A stretch of DNA of 64,000 nucleotides from Streptomyces sp. NBC_01296 (GCF_035984415.1 NZ_CP130720.1:620001-684000), one strand, 5' to 3'. Counted from the first letter of the stretch, positions 34,317-43,453 are shown. The notes: a model not told the origin generated them from the letters alone. Translations and numbers: made by a program.

Positions 34317-35438
34317 ATGGTTGACATGGACACGCTCCGAATCTGGTCCCGTGGGCGCCTGCGCAGCGCACCGGCGCCCGGCCCGCGGACCGCCCCCGCC
34401 GCACGCGTGAGAAGGGCCCGCCGGCGCACCTTCGTCTGCCTCCTCCTGCTGGCCCTCCTGGGCGCGGCGACCGCGGCGTCCGCCTCGGCCCCGGCCGGAA
34501 CCTCCTCCGCCGCCCCGGTCTCCCCCGGTACGCGGGCGGCCGAGGCCGCGGCCGCCCGCTGGGGCGACCGCCGCCTCGACGAGGCCGCTTTCCTGACCAC
34601 CCACAACGCCTTCACCAACTACGACGACTCCCGGTGGAGTTCGGTGAACCAGGCCGAGTCGGTGCGCGCTCAGCTCGACAACGGCGTCCGCGGCCTGAGC
34701 CTGGACACGCACTGGTACGAGCACAGCACCTGGCTGTGCGTCATCAGCTTCGGCAGCGACTGCTACCCCAGCGACGTCTACCTGTGCCACGGCGACTGCA
34801 AGACCTTCGCCGGTGCCACGTACGCCCTGCCGCGGCAGTCCTTCCAGGGCACGATGCAGACCGTGGTGGACTTCCTCGCCTCCCATCCGCAGGAGGTCGT
34901 GACCGTCTTCCTCGAGGACTACGTCGGCGCCGACCAGCTGGGCCAGTCCCTCGGCCGGGTCAGGGGGCTGCCCGAGCTGCTGTTCCGGCCTGACGACTGG
35001 GGCGTACGGCAGAACGGCTGGCCGAAGGTGGCCGACCTCGTCACCGCCGGCAAGCGCCTGCTGATCTTCTCCGACCGGTCCGACCGTGAGCACCTGGGCG
35101 TCATGTACGACAAGTCCTGGACGGTGAGCAACTACTGGAGCCTCGGGGACATGGGCAACGACCTCGCATGCGTCACCCGCTGGCCCGATGTGCCCTTGGA
35201 CCGCCAGGAGCCCGGATTCCGGCGGTTGTTCACGATGAGCCACCACCGCAACGTGCCCACCGTCCTCACGGCGGCCCTGGACAACGGCACCAAGCTGCGC
35301 AGTCGCATCGCCGAGCAGTGCCGGACCGCGACCGGGGGCCGCAACCCGAACTACGTCTCCGTCGACTTCCACCGGCTGTCGGACGGCAGCGGTCACACAC
35401 CCGCCTCGATCGTGGCGGAGCTCAACGGGAGTCCCTGA
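34317..35438 (+). CDS. Exported PI-specific phospholipase C X-domain protein
   Basis: 373-residue protein with a long basic N-terminus (residues 8-37), a hydrophobic export segment (about 38-57) and a PI-PLC X-like TIM barrel. The two catalytic His are His96 in LTTHNAF and His158 in LCHGDC, with VRGLSLDTHWY supplying the family Arg/Asp strand and VVTVFLEDY the later barrel strand. It probably cleaves phosphatidylinositol or a related lipid outside the cell. ATG 34317 is used, although ATG 34326 is possible; neither has a strong ribosome site. Divergent from narG. Confidence 0.88.
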   Translation: MVDMDTLRIWSRGRLRSAPAPGPRTAPAARVRRARRRTFVCLLLLALLGAATAASASAPAGTSSAAPVSPGTRAAEAAAARWGDRRLDEAAFLTTHNAFTNYDDSRWSSVNQAESVRAQLDNGVRGLSLDTHWYEHSTWLCVISFGSDCYPSDVYLCHGDCKTFAGATYALPRQSFQGTMQTVVDFLASHPQEVVTVFLEDYVGADQLGQSLGRVRGLPELLFRPDDWGVRQNGWPKVADLVTAGKRLLIFSDRSDREHLGVMYDKSWTVSNYWSLGDMGNDLACVTRWPDVPLDRQEPGFRRLFTMSHHRNVPTVLTAALDNGTKLRSRIAEQCRTATGGRNPNYVSVDFHRLSDGSGHTPASIVAELNGSP

Positions 35439-35460
35439 GTGCCGGTGATCGAGCAGTCGG

Positions 35461-35709
35461 TCAGTGCGCGGACTGCAGGCTCGCCTTTCCGTCCGGGGAC
35501 GGGGACGGGGACGGCGCTGCCGGGTCGACGGTCGCCGTGATGACCGTGGCGGTCAGCACGCTGGCCAGGGCGAGCCCGGCGACGAGCCACCTGGAGCGCG
35601 GGCCCTTCCGGTGCCGGGCGGCCGCCCGGCGGGTCCGCGGGTACGGGGCGGGGCGGGGGGCGGTGTCGCCCTGCGGACGGGGCTCCTGGCGTGCGGGGTA
35701 CCGGTTCAT
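35461..35709 (-). CDS. Small single-pass membrane protein
   Basis: 82-residue protein with a basic, Arg/Pro-rich cytoplasmic N-terminus (residues 1-40), one transmembrane helix at about 43-62 (WLVAGLALASVLTATVITATV) and a short Ser/Pro-rich external tail. No family recognised. ATG 35709 has AGGA upstream. An in-frame GTG at 35784 would overlap the end of the ferric-reductase-like gene and add 25 residues encoded by 9-base repeats. It is downstream of that gene in the same direction and probably cotranscribed. Confidence 0.62.
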   Translation of the reverse strand: MNRYPARQEPRPQGDTAPRPAPYPRTRRAAARHRKGPRSRWLVAGLALASVLTATVITATVDPAAPSPSPSPDGKASLQSAH

Positions 35710-35737
35710 CGCGGATCGGGTCCTCGGTAGGTCCAGT

Positions 35738-35773
35738 GGGCTCAGTGGATGCAGCGGATGCAGCGGGCTCAGT
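35738..35773. repeat. Four 9-mers in ABBA order
   Basis: GGGCTCAGT, GGATGCAGC, GGATGCAGC, GGGCTCAGT, spanning the stop codon of the ferric-reductase-like gene and the spacer before the 82-residue membrane protein. Confidence 0.75.
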
Positions 35774-37073
35774 AGGTGAAGCACTCCGTGTGGATGCGCG
35801 CGGCGGGGACGCCTGCCCTGATCAGTGCGGCAGTGGTCGCATCGGCCATGCCGGGCGGTCCGCAGAGGTAGACGTCACGGTCGGACAGGTCGGGAACGAG
35901 CGCACGCAGGGCCTGGGGCGCGAGGGGGTCGTACGCGGCGTCGGAGCGCCCCACCAGGTAGTGCAGTGCGGCCTGGCGGTCGGCGGCGATGGCCTCCAGC
36001 TCATCCCGCAGGACCAGTTGATCGGCGTCGCCCGCCCGGTACAGCAGAGTCAGGTCGCCGGGGCCCCCGGGCAGGGACTCGAAGAGGGCGCGCATCGGAG
36101 TGATCCCGATGCCGCCGGCGATCAGCAACACCTTGGGGCGGGTGCGCCGCCGTTCGGTGAGGGCACCGAACGGGCCGGTCGCAAGGACCCTGGTGCCGGG
36201 CCGGAGCCCGCGCACGCGCCGCGAGTGCCCGCCGAGCGCCTTCACGGTGATGCGGAGGCGGTCGTCGCGGGCGGGTGCGGAGAGCGAGAACGGCAGGGCG
36301 GTGTGCCACAGGCCACCGGTCAGGAATCGCCAGCGGAAGAACTGACCCGGCTCGGCCCGGAGTTCGCGGAGCCGGCCGCCTTGGACGGTGACGGAGACCA
36401 CCCCGGGGCCCTCCTGTTCGACGGTGGCGACGCGCAGCCCGTGCCGCAGTGCCTGCCGGACCGGGACGATCCCGCGGTACCAGGCGAGCAGTACGCCGAC
36501 GACGGTGTGCAGCAGGGCCCAGAACCAGGCGGTGAGGGCGGTGGCGGCGACATCGGGGCCGGCGAGCTGGTGGACGAAGCCGAGCGCGGCGGCGAGGTAG
36601 GTGAGGAGGTGGATGCCGCGCCACGCCTCGTGGGAGACCCGGCGGCGGACGGCCCGGGCGGAGCACAGCCCCACCCCGGCCAGCAGCACGGCTCCCGCGA
36701 ACGCGGCGGTGACGGCCGGGTACCGGAACAGGGCCCCGGTGGCGGTCAGCAGGTCGGTCCCGGTGCGCAGGGCGTACACGAGGAGGGCGAACAGCCCGTG
36801 GGCGCCGCACAGGACCAGAACCCACCGGCCGCCGAAGGCGTGCCAGCGGGCGAGGCGGTCGGCGCCCACTCCGTGCTCGACCGCGGGCACGCGCGCCATC
36901 AGGAAGAGCATGGCGAGGATCCCGTAGCCGGCGAGGAGCCCGGTGAGGTGTGCGGCCGCCCCGATGAGTTCGTCGGGGCGGGCGGACGGATGCACCTGCA
37001 CGGCCCACAGCAGGGTGACGGCGGCCGCCCCGCCGGCCAGGCCGGCGCGCAGCCGCGCGGGCGCGGTCTTCAT
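35769..37073 (-). CDS. Ferric-reductase-like transmembrane flavocytochrome
   Basis: 434-residue membrane oxidoreductase of the ferric reductase/NADPH oxidase type. About six helices (residues 5-195) carry His pairs for b haems (WHAFGGRWVLVLCGAHGLF and HLLTYLAAALGFVH). The FAD domain has the LPFSLSAP loop and GGHSRRVRGL, and the NAD(P) domain has GGIGITPM and the C-terminal CGPPGM. Electrons from NAD(P)H would cross the membrane to an external acceptor such as Fe(III), oxygen or a partner protein. ATG 37073 is chosen; a TTG start upstream (37190 or 37154) would add up to 39 residues. A long dyad lies just upstream. Confidence 0.88.
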   Translation of the reverse strand: MKTAPARLRAGLAGGAAAVTLLWAVQVHPSARPDELIGAAAHLTGLLAGYGILAMLFLMARVPAVEHGVGADRLARWHAFGGRWVLVLCGAHGLFALLVYALRTGTDLLTATGALFRYPAVTAAFAGAVLLAGVGLCSARAVRRRVSHEAWRGIHLLTYLAAALGFVHQLAGPDVAATALTAWFWALLHTVVGVLLAWYRGIVPVRQALRHGLRVATVEQEGPGVVSVTVQGGRLRELRAEPGQFFRWRFLTGGLWHTALPFSLSAPARDDRLRITVKALGGHSRRVRGLRPGTRVLATGPFGALTERRRTRPKVLLIAGGIGITPMRALFESLPGGPGDLTLLYRAGDADQLVLRDELEAIAADRQAALHYLVGRSDAAYDPLAPQALRALVPDLSDRDVYLCGPPGMADATTAALIRAGVPAARIHTECFTY

Positions 37074-37215
37074 CTGCGCCGCCGCGCGCCGGGGCCGGCG
37101 GCGGTCGAGGGGCCGGGAGGACGCGCGGGAGAGCCATGCCAAGTCCGTTTCACATCGGCAACTATGTGCAAACTCGCTCGCATCAAGCAATGGCGATGAC
37201 TTGCGTCACGGACGG

Positions 37216-37264
37216 CGATAAGGGCTATATGTCCGCTCCTGAGACATATAGGTGCCCCCTATCG
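37216..37264. promoter_or_regulatory. Long AT-rich dyad upstream of the flavocytochrome gene
   Basis: Perfect 9-bp arms CTATATGTC (37225-37233) and GACATATAG (37243-37251) with 9 bases between, extended outward by GGGC/GCCC and CGATA/TATCG. Total span is 49 bases. It is notably AT-rich for this genome and sits 145-190 bases before the ATG. Operator or RNA structure; regulator unknown. Confidence 0.6.
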
Positions 37265-37345
37265 ACGGGCTGACGGCTTTGCGCAGCCGCCGTTTCGGCT
37301 TTGCATTCCTGCAGTACAGACACGTGGCGACTGACCGCCTAGCAC

Positions 37346-37359
37346 ATGCGGCCGCGCAT
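37346..37359 (+). terminator. Short hairpin with T-run
   Basis: ATGCG-GCCG-CGCAT followed by TTTT and, 6 bases later, TTTTTT on the plus strand. No plus-strand gene ends here, so it may terminate antisense or leader RNA from the region of the long dyad; on the minus strand it follows the RNase HI stop without a T-run. Confidence 0.35.
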
Positions 37360-37372
37360 TTTGGGCAATTTT

Positions 37373-38098
<726 letters not shown>

Positions 38099-38276
38099 CC
38101 CCCGATCATGCACCACCGCCGCCCCGCCGCGCATTCGGCTCGTGGGGACGGCACGGGAGCGAGCCGACGGTGGGCGTCGGCCGGGAATTCTCCGCAGCCG
38201 GGCCGAAAGCCTCCTGGCCTCGAGGGTGCCCGAGCGGCACAATGGGCCGGGTCACCGCCGCCCGGCAGGAGAGTGC

Positions 38277-39221
38277 GTGCCCGTACCGATCATCATCGAC
38301 TGCGACCCCGGACACGACGACGCCCTCGCGATCATGCTTGCGGCGGGTGACCCCGCAGTCGACCTGCTGGCCATCACCACGGTCGCAGGCAATCAGACGC
38401 TCGAGAAGACCACACTGAACGCGCGCCGGGTCTGCACGGTCGCGGGCATCACCGATGTGCCCATCGCGGCCGGCTGCGCCCGCCCGCTGGTCCAGGCACT
38501 GAAGGTGGCGGACGACGTGCACGGCGTGTCCGGTCTCGACGGGCCGCGCTTCCCCGAACCCACCGTGGACGTGGTCGCCGAGCACGCGGTGGACCTCATG
38601 TACCGGATCCTGACCCGGCACCCGGAGCCGGTCACCCTCGTCCCGACGGCGCCGTTGACCAACATCGCCCTGCTGCTGACCCGCCATCCCGATGTCGCCT
38701 CCCGCATCCGGGAGATCGTCCTCATGGGCGGCTCGACGGAGCGGGGCAACCGGACCCCGGCCGCCGAGTTCAACATCCAAGCGGATCCGGAAGCCGCGGA
38801 CATCGTCTTCCGCAGCGGTGTTCCGCTCACCATGTGCGGTCTGAACGTCACGCACCAAGCGCTCGCCACACCCGAGATCGTCGCCCGATTCGAGCGGCTG
38901 GGCACCGAACTGGGGCACGTCTGCGCCGAGCTGCTCACCTTCTTCGGGTCGACCTACCGCACGCTGTGGGGGTTCCCGGACCCGCCGCTGCACGATCCGG
39001 TCGCCGTCGCCCGGGTGATCGACCCGGGCATCGTGGGCTGCGTGGATGCGAACGTGGTCGTCGAGCTGCAGGGCCGGTACACACGGGGCGCCACCGTCGT
39101 GGATCTGCACCGGTACACGGACCGACCGGTGAACGCGCAGGTGGCGCTCACTCTGGAAAGCGGCCTGTTCTGGGACCGGATGGTCGCCGCCGTGACGGCT
39201 CTCGGCGACCGTACGGCCTGA
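38277..39221 (+). CDS. Inosine-uridine-type nucleoside hydrolase
   Basis: 314-residue nucleoside N-ribohydrolase that splits nucleosides into ribose and base. The calcium-binding signature DCDPGHDDA is at residues 8-16, with further family motifs VAGNQTLEKTTLNA, HGVSGLDG, LVPTAPLTNIALLL, EIVLMGGS, EFNIQADPEAA and the late Asp in LHDPVAVA. GTG 38277 has GGAGAG upstream. It is a purine/pyrimidine salvage enzyme; base preference cannot be told. Divergent from RNase HI. Confidence 0.95.
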   Translation: MPVPIIIDCDPGHDDALAIMLAAGDPAVDLLAITTVAGNQTLEKTTLNARRVCTVAGITDVPIAAGCARPLVQALKVADDVHGVSGLDGPRFPEPTVDVVAEHAVDLMYRILTRHPEPVTLVPTAPLTNIALLLTRHPDVASRIREIVLMGGSTERGNRTPAAEFNIQADPEAADIVFRSGVPLTMCGLNVTHQALATPEIVARFERLGTELGHVCAELLTFFGSTYRTLWGFPDPPLHDPVAVARVIDPGIVGCVDANVVVELQGRYTRGATVVDLHRYTDRPVNAQVALTLESGLFWDRMVAAVTALGDRTA

Positions 39222-39255
39222 CCGGTCCGCAGGTCGTCACGGCGCGGCCCGGCCG

Positions 39256-39480
39256 TCAGACGGGCTGGGTGGCGAAGAGCTCCAGGTGGCCGCACTTCGG
39301 GCAGCGGTAGGCGTCGATCTGGCGGCGGGGCCGCCCCAACCGCTTCGCGCCGCCGAACAGGCCTCGCTCCAACGGCCCTACGATCCAACGGGCGTAGCCC
39401 CGCGACCCCTCGCCGGTGTCCTCGACGAATCCGATCTCGAGGCCGACGGTCCCGCAGTACGTGCACCTGACATCACTCAC
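39256..39480 (-). CDS. Small zinc-ribbon protein
   Basis: 74-residue protein with two Cys pairs, CTYC at residues 6-9 and CPKC near 60-63, flanking a loop containing GYARWIVGPLERGLFGGAKRLGRPRR. This is a rubredoxin-like zinc-ribbon knuckle arrangement often found in small actinobacterial proteins that bind nucleic acid or protein. GTG 39480 begins VSDVRC; the ribosome site is weak (GCAGG). No further function can be given. Confidence 0.75.
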   Translation of the reverse strand: MSDVRCTYCGTVGLEIGFVEDTGEGSRGYARWIVGPLERGLFGGAKRLGRPRRQIDAYRCPKCGHLELFATQPV

Positions 39481-39564
39481 CCTGCGAGCGTCTCACAATT
39501 GCGCCGGATCGACACGGGTCATGTGAACGGGACGCCCACGACGGCGCGATCCGGGCGGAGTTGG

Positions 39565-39957
39565 TCAGGCGGGCGTGAAGACTTCCTCACGGGTGTCGTC
39601 AAGGATGAACCCGAGGTCGAGGCGGACGCGGACGGTCACGCGGTGCCGCTGCTCCTCGTAGGCGATCCACGCGGGTTCGAGGGAGCCGACCTGCTCTTCG
39701 AGCTGCCGCCTGCTTTCCGTGGGCATTTCGCGGCCGAAGGTGTCGAGAAGCGACTTGAGCCGCTCGTACTCGCGAGCCTCGTGACTCTGATGCTGGTGCT
39801 CGACCACCCGCTCGACGGTGCCCTCGGTGCCTGCTGCCAGGTACACGGACCCGGCGACGGCGTCCGGCGGCGTCGCGGGCTCCCCCGTCATCGCAACCCA
39901 ATCGGTCAGCCTGGTGTCCGCGGCCAGCTTCACCCGCTGGCCTTCTTTCAGCGTCAT
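39565..39957 (-). CDS. Conserved hypothetical protein
   Basis: 130-residue soluble protein, not recognised. The N-terminus LKEGQRVKLAADTRLTDW and the VYLAAGTEGTVERVVEH strand suggest a small SH3-like or KOW-like barrel. A central helix (HEAREYERLKSLLDTFGREMPTESRRQLEEQV) and a C-terminal pair of strands (HRVTVRVRLDLGFILDD) follow. ATG 39957 has a modest GAAG upstream. It is divergent from the maleylpyruvate-isomerase-fold gene, sharing an AT-rich spacer with a CTTAAGG dyad. Confidence 0.7.
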   Translation of the reverse strand: MTLKEGQRVKLAADTRLTDWVAMTGEPATPPDAVAGSVYLAAGTEGTVERVVEHQHQSHEAREYERLKSLLDTFGREMPTESRRQLEEQVGSLEPAWIAYEEQRHRVTVRVRLDLGFILDDTREEVFTPA

Positions 39958-40030
39958 TGATTCTTCGTCCCTCGGATCGGTGCAGGCTGAAGTTGACATC
40001 CTCAGCGCTTGCGAAATACCTTCACCATTA

Positions 40031-40061
40031 CTTAAGGGTATCAATCATCTAGCTCCTTAAG
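40031..40061. promoter_or_regulatory. CTTAAGG-N17-CCTTAAG dyad
   Basis: Perfect 7-bp inverted repeat in a noticeably AT-rich divergent spacer (39958-40103). Position suits a shared operator for the two flanking genes; no local regulator gene is obvious. Confidence 0.55.
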
Positions 40062-40103
40062 CATTCTCGCCACCCGGGGCGCACCACCAGAGGAAGGCCG
40101 GAC

Positions 40104-40865
40104 ATGAACCCCGCCCAGCACGGAGCGGCCGTCGCAGCCGAGACCGCCCGATTCGTCGCCACGGTCAAGGCGGCCGACCTCTCCACCCCCGTGCCGACCT
40201 GCCCCGGCTGGACCCTCGCCGACCTCACGCAGCACGTCGGCAGCGTGCACCGCTGGTTCACCGCGCTGCTTCGCCGGCGCATCCAGCAGCCGCCGACCAG
40301 CCGAGAGGTGGACCTGCGCCTGCCGGAGGACCCCGAGGGCCTCCCCGACTGGCTGGCCGCGAGCGCCGCGGAGGCCGCCGAGGTGTTCGCCGCCACCGAC
40401 CTGGACGCACCGATGTGGGCCTGGGGAGTCGACCAGCATGCCCGGTTCTGGGTCCGGCGCATGCTCTTCGAGACCCTCGTCCACCGCGCCGACGCAGAGC
40501 TCGCACTCGGCATCTCACCGCACATCGACCGCGTACTGGCGGTCGACGGCATCGACGAGTTCCTCACCAACCTGCCGTTCGCATCCTCCTTCGCACCGCT
40601 GACCGGCCAACTGCGCGCCCCTGACCGGACCGTACGCTTCAGCTGCACGGACGGCGCCGGCGACTGGCTGATCGGCCTGCACCCCGACGGCTTCGGGCTC
40701 GTGGCCGACAGCGCCGAGCCCCGTGCGGCGGACGCCACGGTGCAGGGTTCGGCTGCAGACCTGCTCCTGCTCCTCTACGGCCGCCTGGACCGCCGGAGCG
40801 ACGCCTTCCGCCTGCTCGGCGACCCGGACCTGCTCACCCACTGGTTCGCCCACTCGGCCTTCTAG
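40104..40865 (+). CDS. Maleylpyruvate-isomerase-family (DinB/MDMPI fold) protein
   Basis: 253-residue protein with the N-terminal mycothiol-dependent maleylpyruvate isomerase metal-binding domain: VPTCPGWTLADLTQHVGSVHRWF (PGW and the first His) and RRMLFETLVHRADAELALG (Glu and His ligands near 127-133). The C-terminal MDMPI_C-like domain follows (FSCTDGAGDWLIGL, QGSAADLLLLLYGR). Family members use mycothiol and a divalent metal, fitting an actinomycete. ATG 40104 has AGGAAGG upstream. The substrate is unknown, as most paralogues are uncharacterised. Confidence 0.9.
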   Translation: MNPAQHGAAVAAETARFVATVKAADLSTPVPTCPGWTLADLTQHVGSVHRWFTALLRRRIQQPPTSREVDLRLPEDPEGLPDWLAASAAEAAEVFAATDLDAPMWAWGVDQHARFWVRRMLFETLVHRADAELALGISPHIDRVLAVDGIDEFLTNLPFASSFAPLTGQLRAPDRTVRFSCTDGAGDWLIGLHPDGFGLVADSAEPRAADATVQGSAADLLLLLYGRLDRRSDAFRLLGDPDLLTHWFAHSAF

Positions 40866-40892
40866 ACGTCGCCTGCGGGCTGCCCGGGCGAT

Positions 40893-41723
40893 TCATTTCC
40901 GCCCGAGCCGGTCGGCCAGGAAGGCGATGATCTCGTCGCGGGCCTGCACCGTCGGGTGACCTTCCTGGTCCACGAGATGCGCCGTGACGACGCTGTGGGC
41001 GCACCCGACGACGTCACGGAAGAACGGCGGAGGGTTCGTGTGCGCCGCGTCGGCCGGCAGGACGCGGCCGTCGAATGCATCGCCGAGCAGCGCCCGGTAG
41101 GCCGCGAACCGCCGGCCGGTGCACCACCTGTCGTTCTCGAAGCGGTAGGCGAGCACCTTCAGCCCGTCCCGCCCGATGCGTTCCGCCACGGCAGCAGCGT
41201 CTTCGTCGCCGATCTCCAGACCGCCGGGGTCGTCGAGGGGAAGCGAGGGGTGGTTGACCACGGGTGCGATGACGGCGGGTTCGAGCGCCATGGTCAACGC
41301 GAAGTTGCCGGTGAAGCACAACCCCACGGCGCCGACGCCGGGTCCGCCCCGCTCGGCGTGCGCGATGCGGGCGAGGCCTCGCAGCCATGACACGACGGGG
41401 CTGGTGCCGCCGCCGGCGAACGCCCGGAACTCGGCGCTGACACAGGCGCGCCGGACGATCGTCCCGGCCGCCTCGGCGAGCGGATAGGCACCGTCGATGC
41501 CGAAGAGAGAAGGCACGTACACGCAGAAGCCGGCGTCGCGCACCCAGCGTGCCAGCCGTGCGACGTCGGGGCTGATGCCCGGCATCTCGGGCATGAGGAC
41601 GACTGCCGGTCCCGACCCGGCGACGTACACGGTCTTGCTGACGTCGTCGACGCTGACGGCTCTCCGCGAGAAGTCGTCCAAGGGGTCGTTCTGCCCTCGC
41701 ATGGTTGTCATGACCGAGATCAT
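40893..41723 (-). CDS. Dienelactone hydrolase family protein
   Basis: 276-residue alpha/beta hydrolase with a Cys nucleophile, dienelactone hydrolase type. Visible elements are GPAVVLMPEMPGISPD (oxyanion strand, with Glu), VYVPSLFGIDGAY, the nucleophile elbow GLCFTGN, VVNHPSLPL, LAYRFENDRWC and late His residues (VDQEGHPTVQ). It would hydrolyse lactones or similar esters. ATG 41723 is used; ATG 41711 and 41702 are in frame. It is divergent from a GlxA-like AraC regulator across a 31-bp dyad, so is the likely target of that regulator. Confidence 0.85.
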   Translation of the reverse strand: MISVMTTMRGQNDPLDDFSRRAVSVDDVSKTVYVAGSGPAVVLMPEMPGISPDVARLARWVRDAGFCVYVPSLFGIDGAYPLAEAAGTIVRRACVSAEFRAFAGGGTSPVVSWLRGLARIAHAERGGPGVGAVGLCFTGNFALTMALEPAVIAPVVNHPSLPLDDPGGLEIGDEDAAAVAERIGRDGLKVLAYRFENDRWCTGRRFAAYRALLGDAFDGRVLPADAAHTNPPPFFRDVVGCAHSVVTAHLVDQEGHPTVQARDEIIAFLADRLGRK

Positions 41724-41750
41724 GACGAGAGGCTGTCCCCTTGAGAAGCG

Positions 41751-41781
41751 GCGGTATCGCCATGTATCACGGTGATACCGC
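41751..41781. promoter_or_regulatory. 31-bp operator-like dyad between DLH and GlxA-like genes
   Basis: Arms GCGGTATCGCC (41751-41761) and GGTGATACCGC (41771-41781), 10 of 11 pairs matching, 9-base spacer. It lies 27 bases before the GlxA-like start and 28 before the hydrolase start. Confidence 0.72.
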
Positions 41782-41807
41782 CACCCGCCGGGCACCGGAG
41801 GAGCCGC

Positions 41808-42797
41808 ATGAGTCCGCTGCGCATCAGTGTGCTGGCCTACCCGGGCTGCTTCGCGTCGGAGGTGTTCGCAGTCCCCGACCTGTTGACCATGGCCACTCAT
41901 GTCGCCGCAGCGCACGGCACGGCGCAGCCGTCGTACGAGACGTCGGTCGTCTCCCCGAGGCGGCGGGTGACCGCGTCCGGCGGGTCCGCCATCGACGTCT
42001 CGGCGGTTCGCCCCGCTGACGTTCTGATCGTTCCGGGCTTCGATGCGCCGCCCACGCTCGATCTCGATGCGACGCTCGCGAACCTGAGGCCGGAAACAGC
42101 GGTGATCCGGTCACAGGCGGCTTCCGGGACCGCTGTCGTATCGATCTGTGTCGGCGCCTTCCTCCTCGCCGAAGCCGGCCTGCTCCAGGGGCGCGAAGCG
42201 ACGACGTCCTGGTTGTTCGCCGACCGGTTCGCCCGTCGGTACGCCGACGTGCGTGTCCGAGCGGATGAGCTGGTCGTGACGGACCGCGGTGTGACGACGA
42301 CCGCGGCCTTCACCGCGATGTTCGACTTCGCGCTGCACCTCATCCGCGAGCACGACGGCCCCCACATCGCCCGCGGCACGGCGCGCATCGCCCTCGTCGA
42401 CGACGCACGGTCCACGCAGGCTCCGTACGTCGACCCGGGGCTCCTGCCCGCGCCGGGCAGCGGTTTCTCCGCCGACGTCAAGCGGTGGCTCGACCAGAAC
42501 CTCCAAGCCCGCTACGACCTGCCCGCCCTCGCCCTGGCCTTCGGCGTGAGCACGAGGACCATGCTCCGCCGCTTCGGCGACGAAGCCGGCCGGACGCCCC
42601 TCGCTTACCTGCAGGCGGCCCGGGTACGTCGGGCTCGGCACCTGCTGGAGACGACCGACCGGAGCGTCGCGGGCATCGCCGCCGACGTCGGGTACCGCGA
42701 CCCCGGTACCTTCAGCGGAATCTTTGCCAGACACACCGGCCGGCGGCCGAGGGAGTACCGCGCGACGTTCCGTCGGCACGATGACCGCGGCGGCTGA
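41808..42797 (+). CDS. GlxA-family AraC-type regulator (DJ-1/PfpI + HTH)
   Basis: 329-residue regulator. Residues 1-200 are a DJ-1/PfpI-like domain (ISVLAYPGCFASEVFAVPDLL; SICVGAFLLAEAGLL with the nucleophile-elbow Cys). Residues 225-325 hold two AraC helix-turn-helix motifs (LPALALAFGVSTRTMLRRF and VAGIAADVGYRDPGTFSGIFARHTGRRPREYR). Family members sense a small metabolite through the DJ-1 domain. ATG 41808 has CGGAGGAG. It most likely controls the divergent dienelactone hydrolase through the 41751-41781 dyad. Confidence 0.93.
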   Translation: MSPLRISVLAYPGCFASEVFAVPDLLTMATHVAAAHGTAQPSYETSVVSPRRRVTASGGSAIDVSAVRPADVLIVPGFDAPPTLDLDATLANLRPETAVIRSQAASGTAVVSICVGAFLLAEAGLLQGREATTSWLFADRFARRYADVRVRADELVVTDRGVTTTAAFTAMFDFALHLIREHDGPHIARGTARIALVDDARSTQAPYVDPGLLPAPGSGFSADVKRWLDQNLQARYDLPALALAFGVSTRTMLRRFGDEAGRTPLAYLQAARVRRARHLLETTDRSVAGIAADVGYRDPGTFSGIFARHTGRRPREYRATFRRHDDRGG

Positions 42798-42877
42798 ACT
42801 CGGCGAAGCGGGCACCGAGGGGAAGACACGCTCTCCCCTCACACTTCGTGCGCACAGCGGCCGGTACGCTACACAAC

Positions 42878-43453
42878 GTGACGAACCATGTGGACGGTTC
42901 ACCGTCCCGCTCAGACGCCCCCAGTCACGTCTACTACTTCGACGTGGGGACAGGCGACTGGCGGGGGCTGTTCACCTTCCGGGTCACGTCCTGGAGACGC
43001 CTCCGCCGGACCCGCGGCGTCGGGCTGCTGAACCGGGCGCTCGTCGTCGCCATGGACCTCACGCAGCGGCTGACCGGGCCGTCCAGGCTGGATTCGACCA
43101 TCGTGGCGAGCCCGTCCGCGGGCGCCTTCGGCGTCGCCGACAACGTGGTCAGGGTCTCCAAGTTCGGGGTGACGCTGTACCTGTTGAAGGAGCGGTACGT
43201 CCTCGCCCCTGACGGCAGGGGTGTCACCGTCGAGGCGAACGAGCAGTTCAGTCCGGTCCCGGCCATCCTGACGCGGAAGTTCACCTACCCCGCGGAGATC
43301 CACCCCTCGGGCCTGGGCTCCACCTACCACATGCCGCTGCTGGGGAGCCCCTGGACCGCGACGTACGAGGTGGGAGCCGATCGGCAGAGCCTCGCGGGCG
43401 AGCTCGTGTGCGACTGGGCGAAGGCGACGGAGAGCGCCCGCCGGATCTCATGA
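42878..43453 (+). CDS. Conserved hypothetical protein, coupled to DUF5995 gene
   Basis: 191-residue soluble protein, not recognised. It contains VYYFDVGTGDWRGLFTF, a helix LLNRALVVAMDLTQRLTG and a beta-rich second half (FGVTLYLLKERYVLAPDG, VTVEANEQFSPVP, SPWTATYEVGADRQ). The Phe/Trp-rich strands suggest a lipocalin-like or START-like cavity, which is inference only. GTG 42878 is the likely start. Its TGA overlaps the next gene's ATG (ATGA), so the two proteins are translationally coupled and probably act together. Confidence 0.72.
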   Translation: MTNHVDGSPSRSDAPSHVYYFDVGTGDWRGLFTFRVTSWRRLRRTRGVGLLNRALVVAMDLTQRLTGPSRLDSTIVASPSAGAFGVADNVVRVSKFGVTLYLLKERYVLAPDGRGVTVEANEQFSPVPAILTRKFTYPAEIHPSGLGSTYHMPLLGSPWTATYEVGADRQSLAGELVCDWAKATESARRIS

